This document shows positions 16,812-25,563 of a DNA stretch of 64,000 nt, one piece after another. The position numbers were made by a program, and so were the translations under genes. Numbering within the stretch: position 1 is the first letter of the stretch; every line of letters starts with the position of its first letter. The DNA is taken from assembly GCA_947624155.1 (NCBI GenBank), contig CANQJB010000003.1, positions 1 to 64,000 of the forward strand, given 5' to 3'. The stretch comes from an uncultured Clostridia bacterium. Lineage in GTDB: Bacteria > Bacillota > Clostridia > Oscillospirales > Ruminococcaceae. The notes under the pieces are model-generated. The model did no database searches. It was given only the letters and a program-made list of their open reading frames with translations, and had not been told where the DNA came from.

Positions 16812-18644
16812 ATGCTTAAAGAAATCGCTGAAATCAAAAATCTCCCCTTCGGGAGCATAAAGCTGACCGACGGATACTGCGTCAACGCGCTCGCGCGGGA
16901 GATCGACTATCTGAAGGCATTTGAAAACGACCGCGTTCTCTGCGGATTCCGCAAAAACGCCGGACTCGATACCCGAGGCGCCGAGCCCTACGGCGGCTGG
17001 GAATCGCTTCTGATCGGAGGCCACGCGATGGGCCATTACTTTGTCGCCCTCGCTCAGGCTTCCGCCAACCCCGGAGTTTCCGAGGAGGACAGAAAGGCTC
17101 TCGCTAAAAAGCTCGGCGAGATAATGGACGGCCTTAAAGAATGCCAGCTCCCGAACGGCTTCCTATGGGGCTCTTCGATCCTCGACCCGGATAATATCGA
17201 GGTCCAGTTCGACAACGTCGAAAAGGGACTTTCGCACCTTTTCAAGGAGGCTTGGGTTCCGTGGTACACAATGCACAAGATCCTCGAAGGACTTGTCGCG
17301 GCATATACCGTCGGCGGGAACGAAACCGCCCTCGAAATCGCGAAAAAGCTCGGAGGCTGGGTATATAACCGCGTGACAGGCTGGGATCCCGAAACGAGAA
17401 AGGTAACTCTCAGAACCGAATACGGCGGAATGAACGACATTATGTATGAGCTCTACCGCGTTACCGGCGACGAGCGCTATGCCGCTGCGGCGCACGCCTT
17501 TGATGAAGAACCCCTTATGAACAGGATCTTCACCAAGGAGAGCAATATGCTCACCGGCCTCCACGCCAACACCAATATTCCTAAGGTGATCGGCTATCTG
17601 AGACGCTATCAGCTCTGCCACGGAAAGACCGTCGGCGGCGAAAAGGTCGACGCTTCGCAGTATCTCGAAGCCGCAAAGAAATTCTGGGACAACGTTCTGA
17701 CTCACCATACATATCACACCGGCGGCAACAGCGAATGGGAGCACTTCCGCGAGGACGATTCTCTCGACGCAAAGCGCACAAACTGCAACTGCGAGACCTG
17801 CAACGTCTATAATATGCTGAAGCTGACCCGCGAGCTCTTCAAGATCACCGGCGAGAGGAAATATGCCGACTATCTCGAAAACGCCTTTTTGAACCATATT
17901 CTCGCCTCTCAGAACCCCGAGACCGGAATGACCACCTATTTCCAGTCGATGGCGACCGGCTATTTCAAGGTCTTTTCGAGCCGTTGGGATGATTTCTGGT
18001 GCTGCACCGGCAGCGGAATGGAGAATATGACCAAGCTCGGCGACTCGGTTTGCTTCGGCGATAAAAACGGCCTCTGGGTCGTCTCTTATCTCAGCTCCGA
18101 GATCAGTCTCCCGGGAGCCCGACTCAGAATTAAAACCTCTATTCCTAGCGAAGACACGGCTTCTGTCGAGATCCTCGAGGGCGAGAATCTTCCGCTCAGT
18201 CTGAGAATACCCGATTGGGCAAAGGGGCCGGTCGAGATAACCAAGAACGGCCGCAGCTGCGATTTTGAGACCGTCGGCGGCTTTGCAAAGCTGACCGCGG
18301 GCGCCGGAGACAAGGTTGAAATAAGAATCCCGCTCGGGCTGAGCGTCAAGACCCTCTGCGACAACCCGAACGCCTTTGCGCTTCGCTTCGGCCCGCTTCT
18401 TCTGGCGGCAAAGCTCGGCAGCGAGAACATGACCCAAACGAGAACCGGCGTAAACGTCGCGATACCCGAAAAGAGCGTTTCCGACGGCAGAATAAGCCTT
18501 GAATGCTCGGTCGCGGAGCTCGCGAAGAAGCCGGAAAAATATGTCGAAAGAACCGGCGGCTGCGAGTTCAGGCTCGGCGAAATGACCTTTATTCCGTATT
18601 ATTTGATCGAAGAGAGATACGGAATCTACTGGACAGCGGAGTAA
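16812..18644 (+). CDS. GH127-type beta-L-arabinofuranosidase-like glycosidase
   Basis: 610 residues, cytosolic (no signal peptide). The family formerly known as DUF1680 removes terminal L-arabinofuranose or related sugars, using a zinc-bound cysteine as nucleophile. The diagnostic pattern is present: E328-T-C330 within the Cys-rich stretch 325-330, and the adjacent C397-C398. These match the Glu/Cys/Cys-Cys zinc site of HypBA1, with C397 as the likely nucleophile. Glu310 is the best candidate acid/base. The (alpha/alpha)6 barrel covers about 1-410 and a beta domain follows. The start at 16812 has AAGGAGG eight bases upstream; a longer in-frame extension to 16704 has no ribosome site. The exact sugar specificity cannot be read. 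Confidence 0.9.
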   Translation: MLKEIAEIKNLPFGSIKLTDGYCVNALAREIDYLKAFENDRVLCGFRKNAGLDTRGAEPYGGWESLLIGGHAMGHYFVALAQASANPGVSEEDRKALAKKLGEIMDGLKECQLPNGFLWGSSILDPDNIEVQFDNVEKGLSHLFKEAWVPWYTMHKILEGLVAAYTVGGNETALEIAKKLGGWVYNRVTGWDPETRKVTLRTEYGGMNDIMYELYRVTGDERYAAAAHAFDEEPLMNRIFTKESNMLTGLHANTNIPKVIGYLRRYQLCHGKTVGGEKVDASQYLEAAKKFWDNVLTHHTYHTGGNSEWEHFREDDSLDAKRTNCNCETCNVYNMLKLTRELFKITGERKYADYLENAFLNHILASQNPETGMTTYFQSMATGYFKVFSSRWDDFWCCTGSGMENMTKLGDSVCFGDKNGLWVVSYLSSEISLPGARLRIKTSIPSEDTASVEILEGENLPLSLRIPDWAKGPVEITKNGRSCDFETVGGFAKLTAGAGDKVEIRIPLGLSVKTLCDNPNAFALRFGPLLLAAKLGSENMTQTRTGVNVAIPEKSVSDGRISLECSVAELAKKPEKYVERTGGCEFRLGEMTFIPYYLIEERYGIYWTAE

Positions 18645-18654
18645 ACTTGTATGG

Positions 18655-18684
18655 CGGGGAACTCTCCGGGTTCCCCGTTGGCTT
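18655..18684 (+). terminator. Terminator of the GH127-type gene
   Basis: Eight-base stem (18655-18662 with 18670-18677) with a TTGGCTTTT tail. Confidence 0.75.
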
Positions 18685-18726
18685 TTCTTGCGCTGCCTGC
18701 GCCAAAGTTATGGCAATCTGTTTATA

Positions 18727-18757
18727 ATGTGTCCGAGTCGGACACATTTTTTTATTT
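18727..18757 (+). repeat. Perfect palindrome followed by a T-run, upstream of csoR
   Basis: ATGTGTCCGA (18727-18736) and TCGGACACAT (18738-18747) flank a single central G, and seven T follow. It could be a second terminator of the preceding gene or an operator just upstream of the csoR promoter. Confidence 0.6.
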
Positions 18758-18762
18758 TCCTC

Positions 18763-18791
18763 TTGACAAATACCCCCTAGGGGTATATAAT
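18763..18791 (+). promoter_or_regulatory. Promoter with embedded copper operator of the csoR-copA operon
   Basis: TTGACA (18763-18768), a 17-base spacer and TATAAT (18786-18791). The spacer is filled by the inverted repeat ATACCCC/GGGGTAT (18770-18786), which matches the G/C-tract operators known for CsoR repressors. A repressor bound there would block RNA polymerase, and copper would release it. Confidence 0.88.
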
Positions 18792-18818
18792 ATTATCAGA
18801 CGAAACGGAGATGATCTG

Positions 18819-19127
18819 ATGACAGCCAAAAAATGCTGCTGTGAAGAAAAGAAAACGACCGAGCGCACCGAATCGGAGCGGAAAAAACTGATCCACCGCC
18901 TGAACCGAATCGAGGGCCAGATCAGAGGAATCAGAAAAATGGTCGAGAGCAACGCCTATTGCCCCGACATTCTTGTCCAGAGCTCTGCCGCGGCCGCAGC
19001 GCTCAACTCCTTTAACCGCGACTTAATCGGGAATCATATCAAGGGCTGCGTTTTCAACGGCCTTAAAAACGGCGACGACGGTGTGATCGACGAGCTTGTG
19101 AACACACTTCAGAAGCTGATGAAATAA
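18819..19127 (+). CDS. csoR: Copper-sensing transcriptional repressor CsoR
   Basis: 102 residues, all-helical CsoR/RcnR-family repressor that leaves DNA when it binds Cu(I). The ligand set is complete: Cys48, His73 and Cys77 (H-x-x-x-C). The N-terminal R-L-N-R-I-E-G-Q-I-R-G-I helix is the family signature. An extra C-C-C cluster at residues 6-8 is unusual and might add metal binding. ATG 18819 was chosen over upstream in-frame starts because CGGAG sits just before it and the upstream part overlaps the promoter. It is 10 bases ahead of the copper ATPase gene and should repress both through the operator in its promoter. Confidence 0.95.
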   Translation: MTAKKCCCEEKKTTERTESERKKLIHRLNRIEGQIRGIRKMVESNAYCPDILVQSSAAAAALNSFNRDLIGNHIKGCVFNGLKNGDDGVIDELVNTLQKLMK

Positions 19128-19137
19128 GAGATGCGAG

Positions 19138-21639
19138 ATGACACAGTATAATGTAACAGGAATGACCTGCGCCGCCTGCTCCGCGCGGGTCGAAAAAGCG
19201 GTCGGCAAGGTCGCGGGAGTAAAAAGCTGTTCGGTGAGCCTGCTGACCAACTCGATGGGGGTCGATGGAAACGCGAAGCCCGCCGACATCATCAAAGCCG
19301 TCACCGACGCGGGATACGGCGCTTCGCTGAAGGGCGCGGAAAAAGCCGCTTCCGACGACAGTCTCAAAGACACCGAGACCCCGAAGCTGCTGAAAAGGCT
19401 GATCTGGTCGCTCGGCTTCTGGCTGGTGCTGATGTATTTTTCGATGGGACACATGATGTTCTCGCTGCCCGTCCCTGCGTTTATGGCCGGCAACCATGTC
19501 ATGATGGGGCTTTTGCAGCTGATTCTGACCGCGATAATAATGGTTATAAACCAGCGGTTCTTTGTCAGCGGTTTTAAGGGGCTTATGCACCGCTCGCCGA
19601 ATATGGACACCCTCGTCGCGCTCGGCTCCTCAGCCGCGTTTATTTACAGCACCGTCGCGCTCTTCGCGATGACCGACGCTTCATATAAGGGCGACACGGA
19701 CGCCGTCATGAGATATATGGACGAGTTCTACTTCGAGTCGGCGGCGACTATTCTGACGCTTATAACCGTCGGGAAAACCCTCGAAGCCTATTCAAAGGGT
19801 CGCACCACCGACGCACTTAAAAGCCTGATGAAGCTCGCGCCGAAGACCGCTTCGGTAATCAGGGACGGCGTTGAGCAGATTATTTCGGTCTCTGAGGTTA
19901 TAAAGGGCGATGTATTTGTAGTCCGGCCGGGGGAGAATATTCCGGTCGACGGAACGGTTATCGAGGGCGGAGGCGCGGTCGACGAATCGGCGCTGACCGG
20001 CGAGAGTATTCCTGTCGACAAGGCGGCGGGCAGCGCTGTTTCCGCCGGAACGCTCAATAAGTCGGGATTTTTGAAATGTGAGGCAACAAGGGTCGGCGAG
20101 GATACGACGCTTTCGCAGATAATAAAAATGGTATCCGACGCTGCGGCGACAAAGGCGCCTATCGCGAAGATCGCCGACAAGGTCTCGGGGGTTTTTGTCC
20201 CGACGGTAATGGCGATTGCCGCGGTGACAACGGTTATCTGGCTTATCGCCGGGCAGACGGTCGGGTTCGCGCTCGCGAGGGGAATATCGGTGCTTGTGAT
20301 AAGCTGTCCCTGCGCGCTCGGCCTTGCGACTCCGGTCGCGATAATGGTCGGAAACGGGCTCGGGGCCAAAAACGGCATACTCTTTAAAACAGCCGTATCT
20401 CTCGAGGAGACCGGCAAGGCCGCGATAGCGGTTCTCGACAAGACAGGAACAATAACCCGCGGCGAGCCCGCCGTGACCGATATAATCCCGGAGGAGGGCG
20501 TCGGCGAAAGGGAGCTTTTGGAGCTTGCGCTCGGGCTGGAATCTTTGAGCGAGCACCCTCTTGCAAAGGCGGTCGTGCGCTATTGCGAGGGCTTTGAAGC
20601 TCCGGCGGCGGAGGATTTTGAAGCTCTGCCCGGAAACGGTCTCCGCGGAAAAATCGGCGGAAAAGAGGTGATCGGCGGCAGCGTTAAATTCATCGGCAGC
20701 GCGGTATCGCTGAGCGAAAAGACGCTTGAGGCCGCATCGTCTCTCGCGGAGCAGGGCAAGACACCGCTTCTGTTCGCCGAAGATAACAGGCTTCTCGGAA
20801 TGATCGCCGTCGCGGATATAATTAAGGAAGACAGTCCGCAGGCGGTCAGAGAGCTTCAGAATATGGGAATCAAGGTCGTTATGCTGACCGGCGACAACGA
20901 AAAGACCGCCCGGGCGATCGGCGCGCAGGCGGGCGTCGACGGAGTGATCGCCGGCGTTCTGCCCGACGGCAAGGAGTCGGTTATCCGCAGACTCAAAGAG
21001 CGCGGAAAGGTAATAATGGTCGGCGACGGAATCAACGACGCTCCCGCACTGACGAGCGCGGATATCGGAATCGCGATCGGCGCGGGAACCGACGTTGCAA
21101 TCGACGCGGCGGACGTTGTTTTAATGCAAAGCCGCCTTTCCGACGCCGCCGCAGCAGTCCGTCTCAGCCGCGCTACGCTGAGGATAATTCACCAGAATCT
21201 TTTCTGGGCGTTCTTCTATAATTCGGTCGGAATACCGATCGCCGCAGGGCTGTTTATCCCGCTGTTCGGGCTCCAGCTCAACCCGATGTTTGCGGCCGCG
21301 GCGATGAGCCTTTCGAGCTTCTGCGTCGTCTCAAACGCGCTTAGGCTCAATCTAATCAACGTTCACAGCTCGAAAAGAGATGTAAAGCTTAAAAACACGG
21401 CAAATATAACCCTGAAGGAGGAAAAGAAAATGACCAAAACACTTAAAATCGAAGGAATGATGTGCGCCCACTGCGAGGCGACCGTCAAGAAAGCGCTTGA
21501 GGCTGTCGCGGGAGTTCTGTCGGCTGAGGTAAGCCACACCGCCGGAACCGCAGTCGTCACCCTCAGCTCCGACGTCAGCGCCGACGAGCTCAAAAAGGCC
21601 GTCGAAGCGAAGGACTATAAGGTCACCGAAGTCGCCTGA
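19138..21639 (+). CDS. copA: Copper-exporting P1B-type ATPase CopA with a C-terminal CopZ-like domain
   Basis: 833 residues. An N-terminal heavy-metal-associated domain (M-T-C-A-A-C, 9-14) is followed by eight expected membrane helices, the T-G-E-S actuator loop (288-291), the metal-transport C-P-C motif (390-392), the phosphorylated Asp434 in D-K-T-G-T, and the G-D-G-I-N-D hinge. These make it a Cu(I) export ATPase. The unusual part is a second HMA domain at the far C-terminus (765-833, M-M-C-A-H-C), joined by a short Lys-rich linker. The linker DNA contains a perfect ribosome site and an ATG (see the separate CopZ entry), so free chaperone may also be made. It is co-transcribed with csoR. 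Confidence 0.95.
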   Translation: MTQYNVTGMTCAACSARVEKAVGKVAGVKSCSVSLLTNSMGVDGNAKPADIIKAVTDAGYGASLKGAEKAASDDSLKDTETPKLLKRLIWSLGFWLVLMYFSMGHMMFSLPVPAFMAGNHVMMGLLQLILTAIIMVINQRFFVSGFKGLMHRSPNMDTLVALGSSAAFIYSTVALFAMTDASYKGDTDAVMRYMDEFYFESAATILTLITVGKTLEAYSKGRTTDALKSLMKLAPKTASVIRDGVEQIISVSEVIKGDVFVVRPGENIPVDGTVIEGGGAVDESALTGESIPVDKAAGSAVSAGTLNKSGFLKCEATRVGEDTTLSQIIKMVSDAAATKAPIAKIADKVSGVFVPTVMAIAAVTTVIWLIAGQTVGFALARGISVLVISCPCALGLATPVAIMVGNGLGAKNGILFKTAVSLEETGKAAIAVLDKTGTITRGEPAVTDIIPEEGVGERELLELALGLESLSEHPLAKAVVRYCEGFEAPAAEDFEALPGNGLRGKIGGKEVIGGSVKFIGSAVSLSEKTLEAASSLAEQGKTPLLFAEDNRLLGMIAVADIIKEDSPQAVRELQNMGIKVVMLTGDNEKTARAIGAQAGVDGVIAGVLPDGKESVIRRLKERGKVIMVGDGINDAPALTSADIGIAIGAGTDVAIDAADVVLMQSRLSDAAAAVRLSRATLRIIHQNLFWAFFYNSVGIPIAAGLFIPLFGLQLNPMFAAAAMSLSSFCVVSNALRLNLINVHSSKRDVKLKNTANITLKEEKKMTKTLKIEGMMCAHCEATVKKALEAVAGVLSAEVSHTAGTAVVTLSSDVSADELKKAVEAKDYKVTEVA
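21430..21639 (+). CDS. Possible internally initiated copper chaperone CopZ (3' end of copA)
   Basis: AAGGAGG (21415-21421) lies eight bases before an in-frame ATG at 21430. From there a complete 69-residue HMA domain with M-C-A-H-C reads to the copA stop. The size and fold equal those of free CopZ. No frame change is needed, so both the long fusion and a free chaperone could come from one message. E. coli copA also yields a CopZ-like chaperone from the same gene, but by frameshifting. Separate translation here is an inference from the ribosome site. An alternative is that an original copA-copZ gene pair was fused by loss of the copA stop. Confidence 0.5.
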   Translation: MTKTLKIEGMMCAHCEATVKKALEAVAGVLSAEVSHTAGTAVVTLSSDVSADELKKAVEAKDYKVTEVA

Positions 21640-21650
21640 GAGGCAAGCAC

Positions 21651-21686
21651 GCCGGGGAATCCGTGAGGGTTCCCCGGCGGCTTTTA
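21651..21686 (+). terminator. Terminator of the csoR-copA operon
   Basis: Nine-base stem (21651-21659 with 21670-21678), ten-base loop, then CGGCTTTT. Confidence 0.8.
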
Positions 21687-21702
21687 TGCATTAAAGATAA
21701 TC

Positions 21703-21725
21703 CGCCCCTCCCATAGGGAGGGGCG
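21703..21725. repeat. Perfect ten-base inverted repeat
   Basis: CGCCCCTCCC (21703-21712) pairs with GGGAGGGGCG (21716-21725) around three bases. There is no T-run on either side, and it lies between two converging genes. Function unknown. Confidence 0.5.
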
Positions 21726-21817
21726 TCACCTTCAAATTCGCGTGCTCCGACAGGAGTGTGCGCACCTTAACGTATCAGCCAGCGCCATCTTAACATTAAA
21801 AATGCTCTGTCACATAT

Positions 21818-21840
21818 AAAAAGGAGGCTTTGCAGCCTCC
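21818..21840 (-). terminator. Terminator of the Na/phosphate symporter gene
   Basis: GGAGGCT/AGCCTCC stem (21823-21829 with 21834-21840) followed by T on the minus strand. Confidence 0.8.
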
Positions 21841-21856
21841 GATTTGATATTTTGTT

Positions 21857-23611
21857 TCACGCCTGCGCTTTTGGGGTGATCGGGTCGACATACTTCTTGA
21901 GGTAGGCATAGAAGTCGTCGCGGAATTCCTGCGAGTCGGCGACGTGGGCGGCATAGGCGTGCTCCTCGGCGTTGAGGTCGTAGCTGTGCAGAACGCTGAA
22001 CGCGATATTGGAGCAGTGATCCGCGACGCGCTCGATGTTTATCAGCAGATCGTTATAGACAAAGCCGGTGACGATCGGCGAGGTGTTGGTGGTGACCCTG
22101 TCGACGTGGTTCGCTCTGAGCTGCTTTGTCATCTCGTCGATTGCCTCTTCGAGAGGCTCGACCTTTAGCGCGAGGTCACGGCGGCGCTCGATAAACGCTA
22201 GGCGGGCGAGGCCGATTATCTCCTTGGCGGCCTGAACCATCAGGACGATCTCGCCTGCGGTCTCGTCGTCAAAGACTATCTTCTTTTCAAAAATCTCGTC
22301 GGCGGTTTCGGCGATGTTCTGGGCGTGGTCGCTGAGGCGTTCGAGGTCGCCGATCGCGCTGAGCAGCTCGCTCGAGATCGCCTGCTGCTTGTCGGTCAGG
22401 CTGTTCTTTCCGATCTTGACGATATAGTTCCCGAGCTTGTCCTCATATTTGTCGCAGAGGGCCTCTTTATCGAGAACCTTCTGATATTTGGAGCGGTCAT
22501 ACTCGGTCAGCAGGCGAAGCGCGCGGTAGACGTTTTTCGTCGCGATGTCGCACATTCTGACCGTCGCGTTCTTGCTGAGCTCCAGAGCGGTCGGGGCGTA
22601 GTTGAGAAGGCTTTCGTCGAGGCTGTCGATCTCATACATATCCTCGCGCTCGGCGGGGTCGGGCTTGATCACGAGGTAGCAGCATTTCTCAATCAGCTTC
22701 AGCATCGGCAGGATAAACGCAACGGCGATCAGCCGCAGGCCGGTGTTCATTATCGCGATTCCGAGAACCTGGGCCGGCAGGTTCATAAAGCTCATGTCGA
22801 AGATAAGCATGGCCGGAATATAGATTATATATGTCACTATCAGGGCGATGACGTTTATTATCAGATAGGAGAACGCGGTTCTCTTGCCGTTTCGGTTGGC
22901 GCCGATCATCGCGATCAGAACGGGGGTCGAGGCGCCGATATTGATTCCGAGAATTATCGGCAGACAGACCGAATAGGGTATCGCGCCGGTGACCGAAAGC
23001 GCCTGCAAAATACCGACTGAGGCCGAGCTGGACTGTGTGACCGCGGTGATAAGTATTCCGGCGAGAACGCCGAAAACAGGGTTGCGGAAGAGTATCAGAA
23101 GATTGGCGAACCATGCGCTCTCTTTAAGAGGGCTGACCGATTCGCTTATCAAAGACATCGCGAGAAGCAGCGTCGCGAGGCCGAGCGCGACGTTTCCGAC
23201 CGCGCGGCGGGTGGTTTTGTGCGAAAAAAGCACCAGTCCGCATCCCACAAGAGCCAAAAGTGAGATCAGAATGGCGGTGAAACCGTTTTCAGAGTCTGAA
23301 AGCGTCAGGATCCAGCCGGTCATTGTCGTTCCGACGTTTGCGCCGAGAACAATTCCGAGCGACTGAGAAAAGCTCATCATGCCTGTCGAGACAAAGCTGA
23401 TGACCATGACGGTTGTAGCGCTGGAGGACTGAATAGCCGCAGCGGTAAGGGTGCCGAGAAGGAACCCCTTGAGGTGTGTTGAGGAAAGCTTCCAGAGAAT
23501 AGCTTCCATTTTATTGCCGGCGAGCTGTTTGAGGCCGGTTCCCATTGTGCTCATTCCGAAGAGGAAGAACGCTACGCCGCCGAGCAGCGAGATAATGTTT
23601 GTAAATCCCAT
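21857..23611 (-). CDS. Na/Pi-cotransporter family protein with a PhoU-like domain
   Basis: 584 residues. The first 330 form an inverted-repeat membrane domain with the paired signature I-Q-S-S-S-A-T-T and T-Q-S-S-S-A-S-V of sodium/phosphate symporters (NptA/YjbB type). Residues from about 345 on form helical bundles typical of PhoU. This architecture takes up or exports phosphate with sodium, and the PhoU part probably regulates flux. The start at 23611 has GGAG nine bases upstream on the minus strand; a longer reading to 23659 would add 16 polar residues without a ribosome site. It is transcribed alone, with its own terminator. Confidence 0.93.
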   Translation of the reverse strand: MGFTNIISLLGGVAFFLFGMSTMGTGLKQLAGNKMEAILWKLSSTHLKGFLLGTLTAAAIQSSSATTVMVISFVSTGMMSFSQSLGIVLGANVGTTMTGWILTLSDSENGFTAILISLLALVGCGLVLFSHKTTRRAVGNVALGLATLLLAMSLISESVSPLKESAWFANLLILFRNPVFGVLAGILITAVTQSSSASVGILQALSVTGAIPYSVCLPIILGINIGASTPVLIAMIGANRNGKRTAFSYLIINVIALIVTYIIYIPAMLIFDMSFMNLPAQVLGIAIMNTGLRLIAVAFILPMLKLIEKCCYLVIKPDPAEREDMYEIDSLDESLLNYAPTALELSKNATVRMCDIATKNVYRALRLLTEYDRSKYQKVLDKEALCDKYEDKLGNYIVKIGKNSLTDKQQAISSELLSAIGDLERLSDHAQNIAETADEIFEKKIVFDDETAGEIVLMVQAAKEIIGLARLAFIERRRDLALKVEPLEEAIDEMTKQLRANHVDRVTTNTSPIVTGFVYNDLLINIERVADHCSNIAFSVLHSYDLNAEEHAYAAHVADSQEFRDDFYAYLKKYVDPITPKAQA

Positions 23612-23887
23612 GTTTTTTCTCCAATCGTGAATCAAGGCGCCGCCGTCGGCGCCGCGCACCTGCGCAAATCAAAATCTTTCTTTACAGATAAATAATAGCA
23701 GAACCGCCGAAGGTTTTCAAGTACCGTTTACAAAAAAGTCAGTTTGCATAAATTTAATTGCAGTTAGGCCGAACTATATGGCAATTTTTCATTCGCAAAA
23801 TGACGGCTCCGGCAGAGGGAGAAGGACAATGTGTTAGCGAAAGCAAAGGGATTTAGTGAGTAATTCTAACAATTTATCAATAATGAC
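23612..23887. other. Gene-free divergent intergenic region
   Basis: Between the divergent symporter and GH43 genes. It is A/T-richer than its surroundings. I see no open frame with a ribosome site and no strong hairpin. It must hold the symporter promoter on the minus strand, which I could not place with confidence. Confidence 0.5.
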
Positions 23888-23915
23888 TTGAAAACTCGTG
23901 GAAATGTGGTATAAT
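23888..23915 (+). promoter_or_regulatory. Promoter of the GH43 lipoprotein gene
   Basis: TTGAAA (23888-23893), a 16-base spacer and TATAAT (23910-23915), 40 bases before the ATG. Confidence 0.65.
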
Positions 23916-23954
23916 TGCATTACAAATAAATGAGCCCGGAAGGAGATCATTTTT

Positions 23955-25553
23955 ATGAAAAAATTTTTGAAAAGGACAGTTGCAATGGCTTTAGTTTTAT
24001 CGGCACTTATTTCTGCCACCGCTTGCGGCGCCTCCGCCAGCGAGTTTTCCTTTAAAGGCGATATAAAACCGACCGAGGACTTCGGTTATTCGGTCGGCGA
24101 CAGTCTCACCAAAGCTTTTAAGGAAATGTCAGAGAACAACCCGATTTCATCCGACATCTTCTTTGCCGACCCGACCGCAGTCGAATACGACGGCCGGCTC
24201 TATATCTACGGCACCAACGACTCTCAGGAATTTACAGCGAAGGGCGGCTTCGGCAGCAACGGCTACGGAAGCATCAATACCCTTGCCTGCTTCTCAACTG
24301 ACGATATGTCAAACTTCAGATATGAATGCACCGTTCCGGTCTGCGAGATCGCGACCTGGGCGGGCTGCTCCTGGGCGCCGTCGATAGTCGCGAGAAAGGA
24401 ATCTGACGGAAAGACCCATTTCTATCTCTATTTCGCCAATTCCGGCGCGAATATCGGCGTTCTGACCTCGACCTCTCCGACCGGCCCCTGGACCGACCCC
24501 GTCGGCGGGCCTTTAGTCCACAACGGAATGCCCGGTCTGAGCGACGACCCGGTTTCATGGTGCTTTGACCCCGGAGTCGTGATTGACGAGAACGGAACCG
24601 GTTGGATCGCCTTCGGAGGCGGAGACCCGATGCACAGCGACGAAAACGGTATGCGCACCGGCAACTGCCGTATCGCAAAGCTCGGCAAGGACCTCGTCTC
24701 TATCGACAGCGAGATCGTTAAGGTCCCGACCTATTTCCACTTTGAGGCCAACGAGCTCAACTATATCAACGGCACCTATGTTCTGACCTACTGCTCCAAC
24801 TACGCCGACAGAAGTATGTGGCCGGTGACTATGGGCGCGGCTCCCCAGACCTGCTCTATGTGCTATATGACCTCAAAAACCCCTCTCGAGCCCGAAAGCT
24901 GGCAGTGGGGCGGAGAATATCTCACCAACCCGAATCAGCACGGCTACCCCTTCTCAAATAACCACAGCCATCTCCAGAAGTTCGGCGACAAATATTACCT
25001 GATGTATCAGAACGTCTCTCTGCTCGAAAACATGGATAAGCTCGCCAGCGCCGACGGATTCCGCAGCATCGGCATCGACCTTTGCGAGGTCGACGAGGAG
25101 AACGTCGTTCTCTCGCCTTCGAAGATGACCGACGCGGGAGTTGAGCAGATCAAGAAGCTCGACGCGCTCGCTCTCCAGGAGGGCGAAACGATGCACACCG
25201 CCGCGGGCTTAACCTATTACCGCGACACCGAAAACGACGTCGCGTTTGTCTCGAATATCAGCGCCGGCGACTGGATCGGCCTGACCGACGTCGACTTCGG
25301 CAGCGGAGCAAACGCCTTTGCGGCGAGAGTCCGCGGAAACGGAATGATCGAGGTCAGACTCGACAAGGTCGACTCCGAGCCCGTCGCTTCGATCCAGTTC
25401 AAGACCGAGGGAGACGGCTTTGAAGTCATCGGCTGCGACACCCTTAAAGACATCTCCGGCACCCACGACCTGTTCTTTGTCTTCGGCGGCAACGGCTTCG
25501 TCTTCGACCAGTGGCAGTTTGCCTATATCAGCGCAGACTCGGCAGAGCAGTAA
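23955..25553 (+). CDS. Surface lipoprotein glycosidase, GH43 plus CBM6
   Basis: 532 residues. The signal peptide ends in A-T-A-C, making Cys24 the likely lipid anchor, so it is displayed outside the membrane. Residues about 65-395 form the five-bladed GH43 propeller. The candidate triad is Asp72 in A-D-P-T, Asp205 in F-D-P-G, and Glu264 in F-E-A-N. GH43 enzymes attack beta-xylosides or alpha-L-arabinofuranosides. The last 130 residues read as a family 6 carbohydrate-binding module (G-D-W-I-G-L-T-D-V-D-F-G-S-G-A, with F-A-A-R-V next). This combination is typical of arabinoxylan degraders. GGAAGGAGA precedes the ATG. It stands alone, not in a polysaccharide cluster. Confidence 0.92.
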   Translation: MKKFLKRTVAMALVLSALISATACGASASEFSFKGDIKPTEDFGYSVGDSLTKAFKEMSENNPISSDIFFADPTAVEYDGRLYIYGTNDSQEFTAKGGFGSNGYGSINTLACFSTDDMSNFRYECTVPVCEIATWAGCSWAPSIVARKESDGKTHFYLYFANSGANIGVLTSTSPTGPWTDPVGGPLVHNGMPGLSDDPVSWCFDPGVVIDENGTGWIAFGGGDPMHSDENGMRTGNCRIAKLGKDLVSIDSEIVKVPTYFHFEANELNYINGTYVLTYCSNYADRSMWPVTMGAAPQTCSMCYMTSKTPLEPESWQWGGEYLTNPNQHGYPFSNNHSHLQKFGDKYYLMYQNVSLLENMDKLASADGFRSIGIDLCEVDEENVVLSPSKMTDAGVEQIKKLDALALQEGETMHTAAGLTYYRDTENDVAFVSNISAGDWIGLTDVDFGSGANAFAARVRGNGMIEVRLDKVDSEPVASIQFKTEGDGFEVIGCDTLKDISGTHDLFFVFGGNGFVFDQWQFAYISADSAEQ

Positions 25554-25563
25554 TATAAAATCC

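Noticed and set aside
17163..18437. Minus-strand open frame (424 codons) opposite the GH127-type gene
   Set aside because: A shadow created by the G/C-ending codons of the real gene, whose zinc-site motifs are intact.
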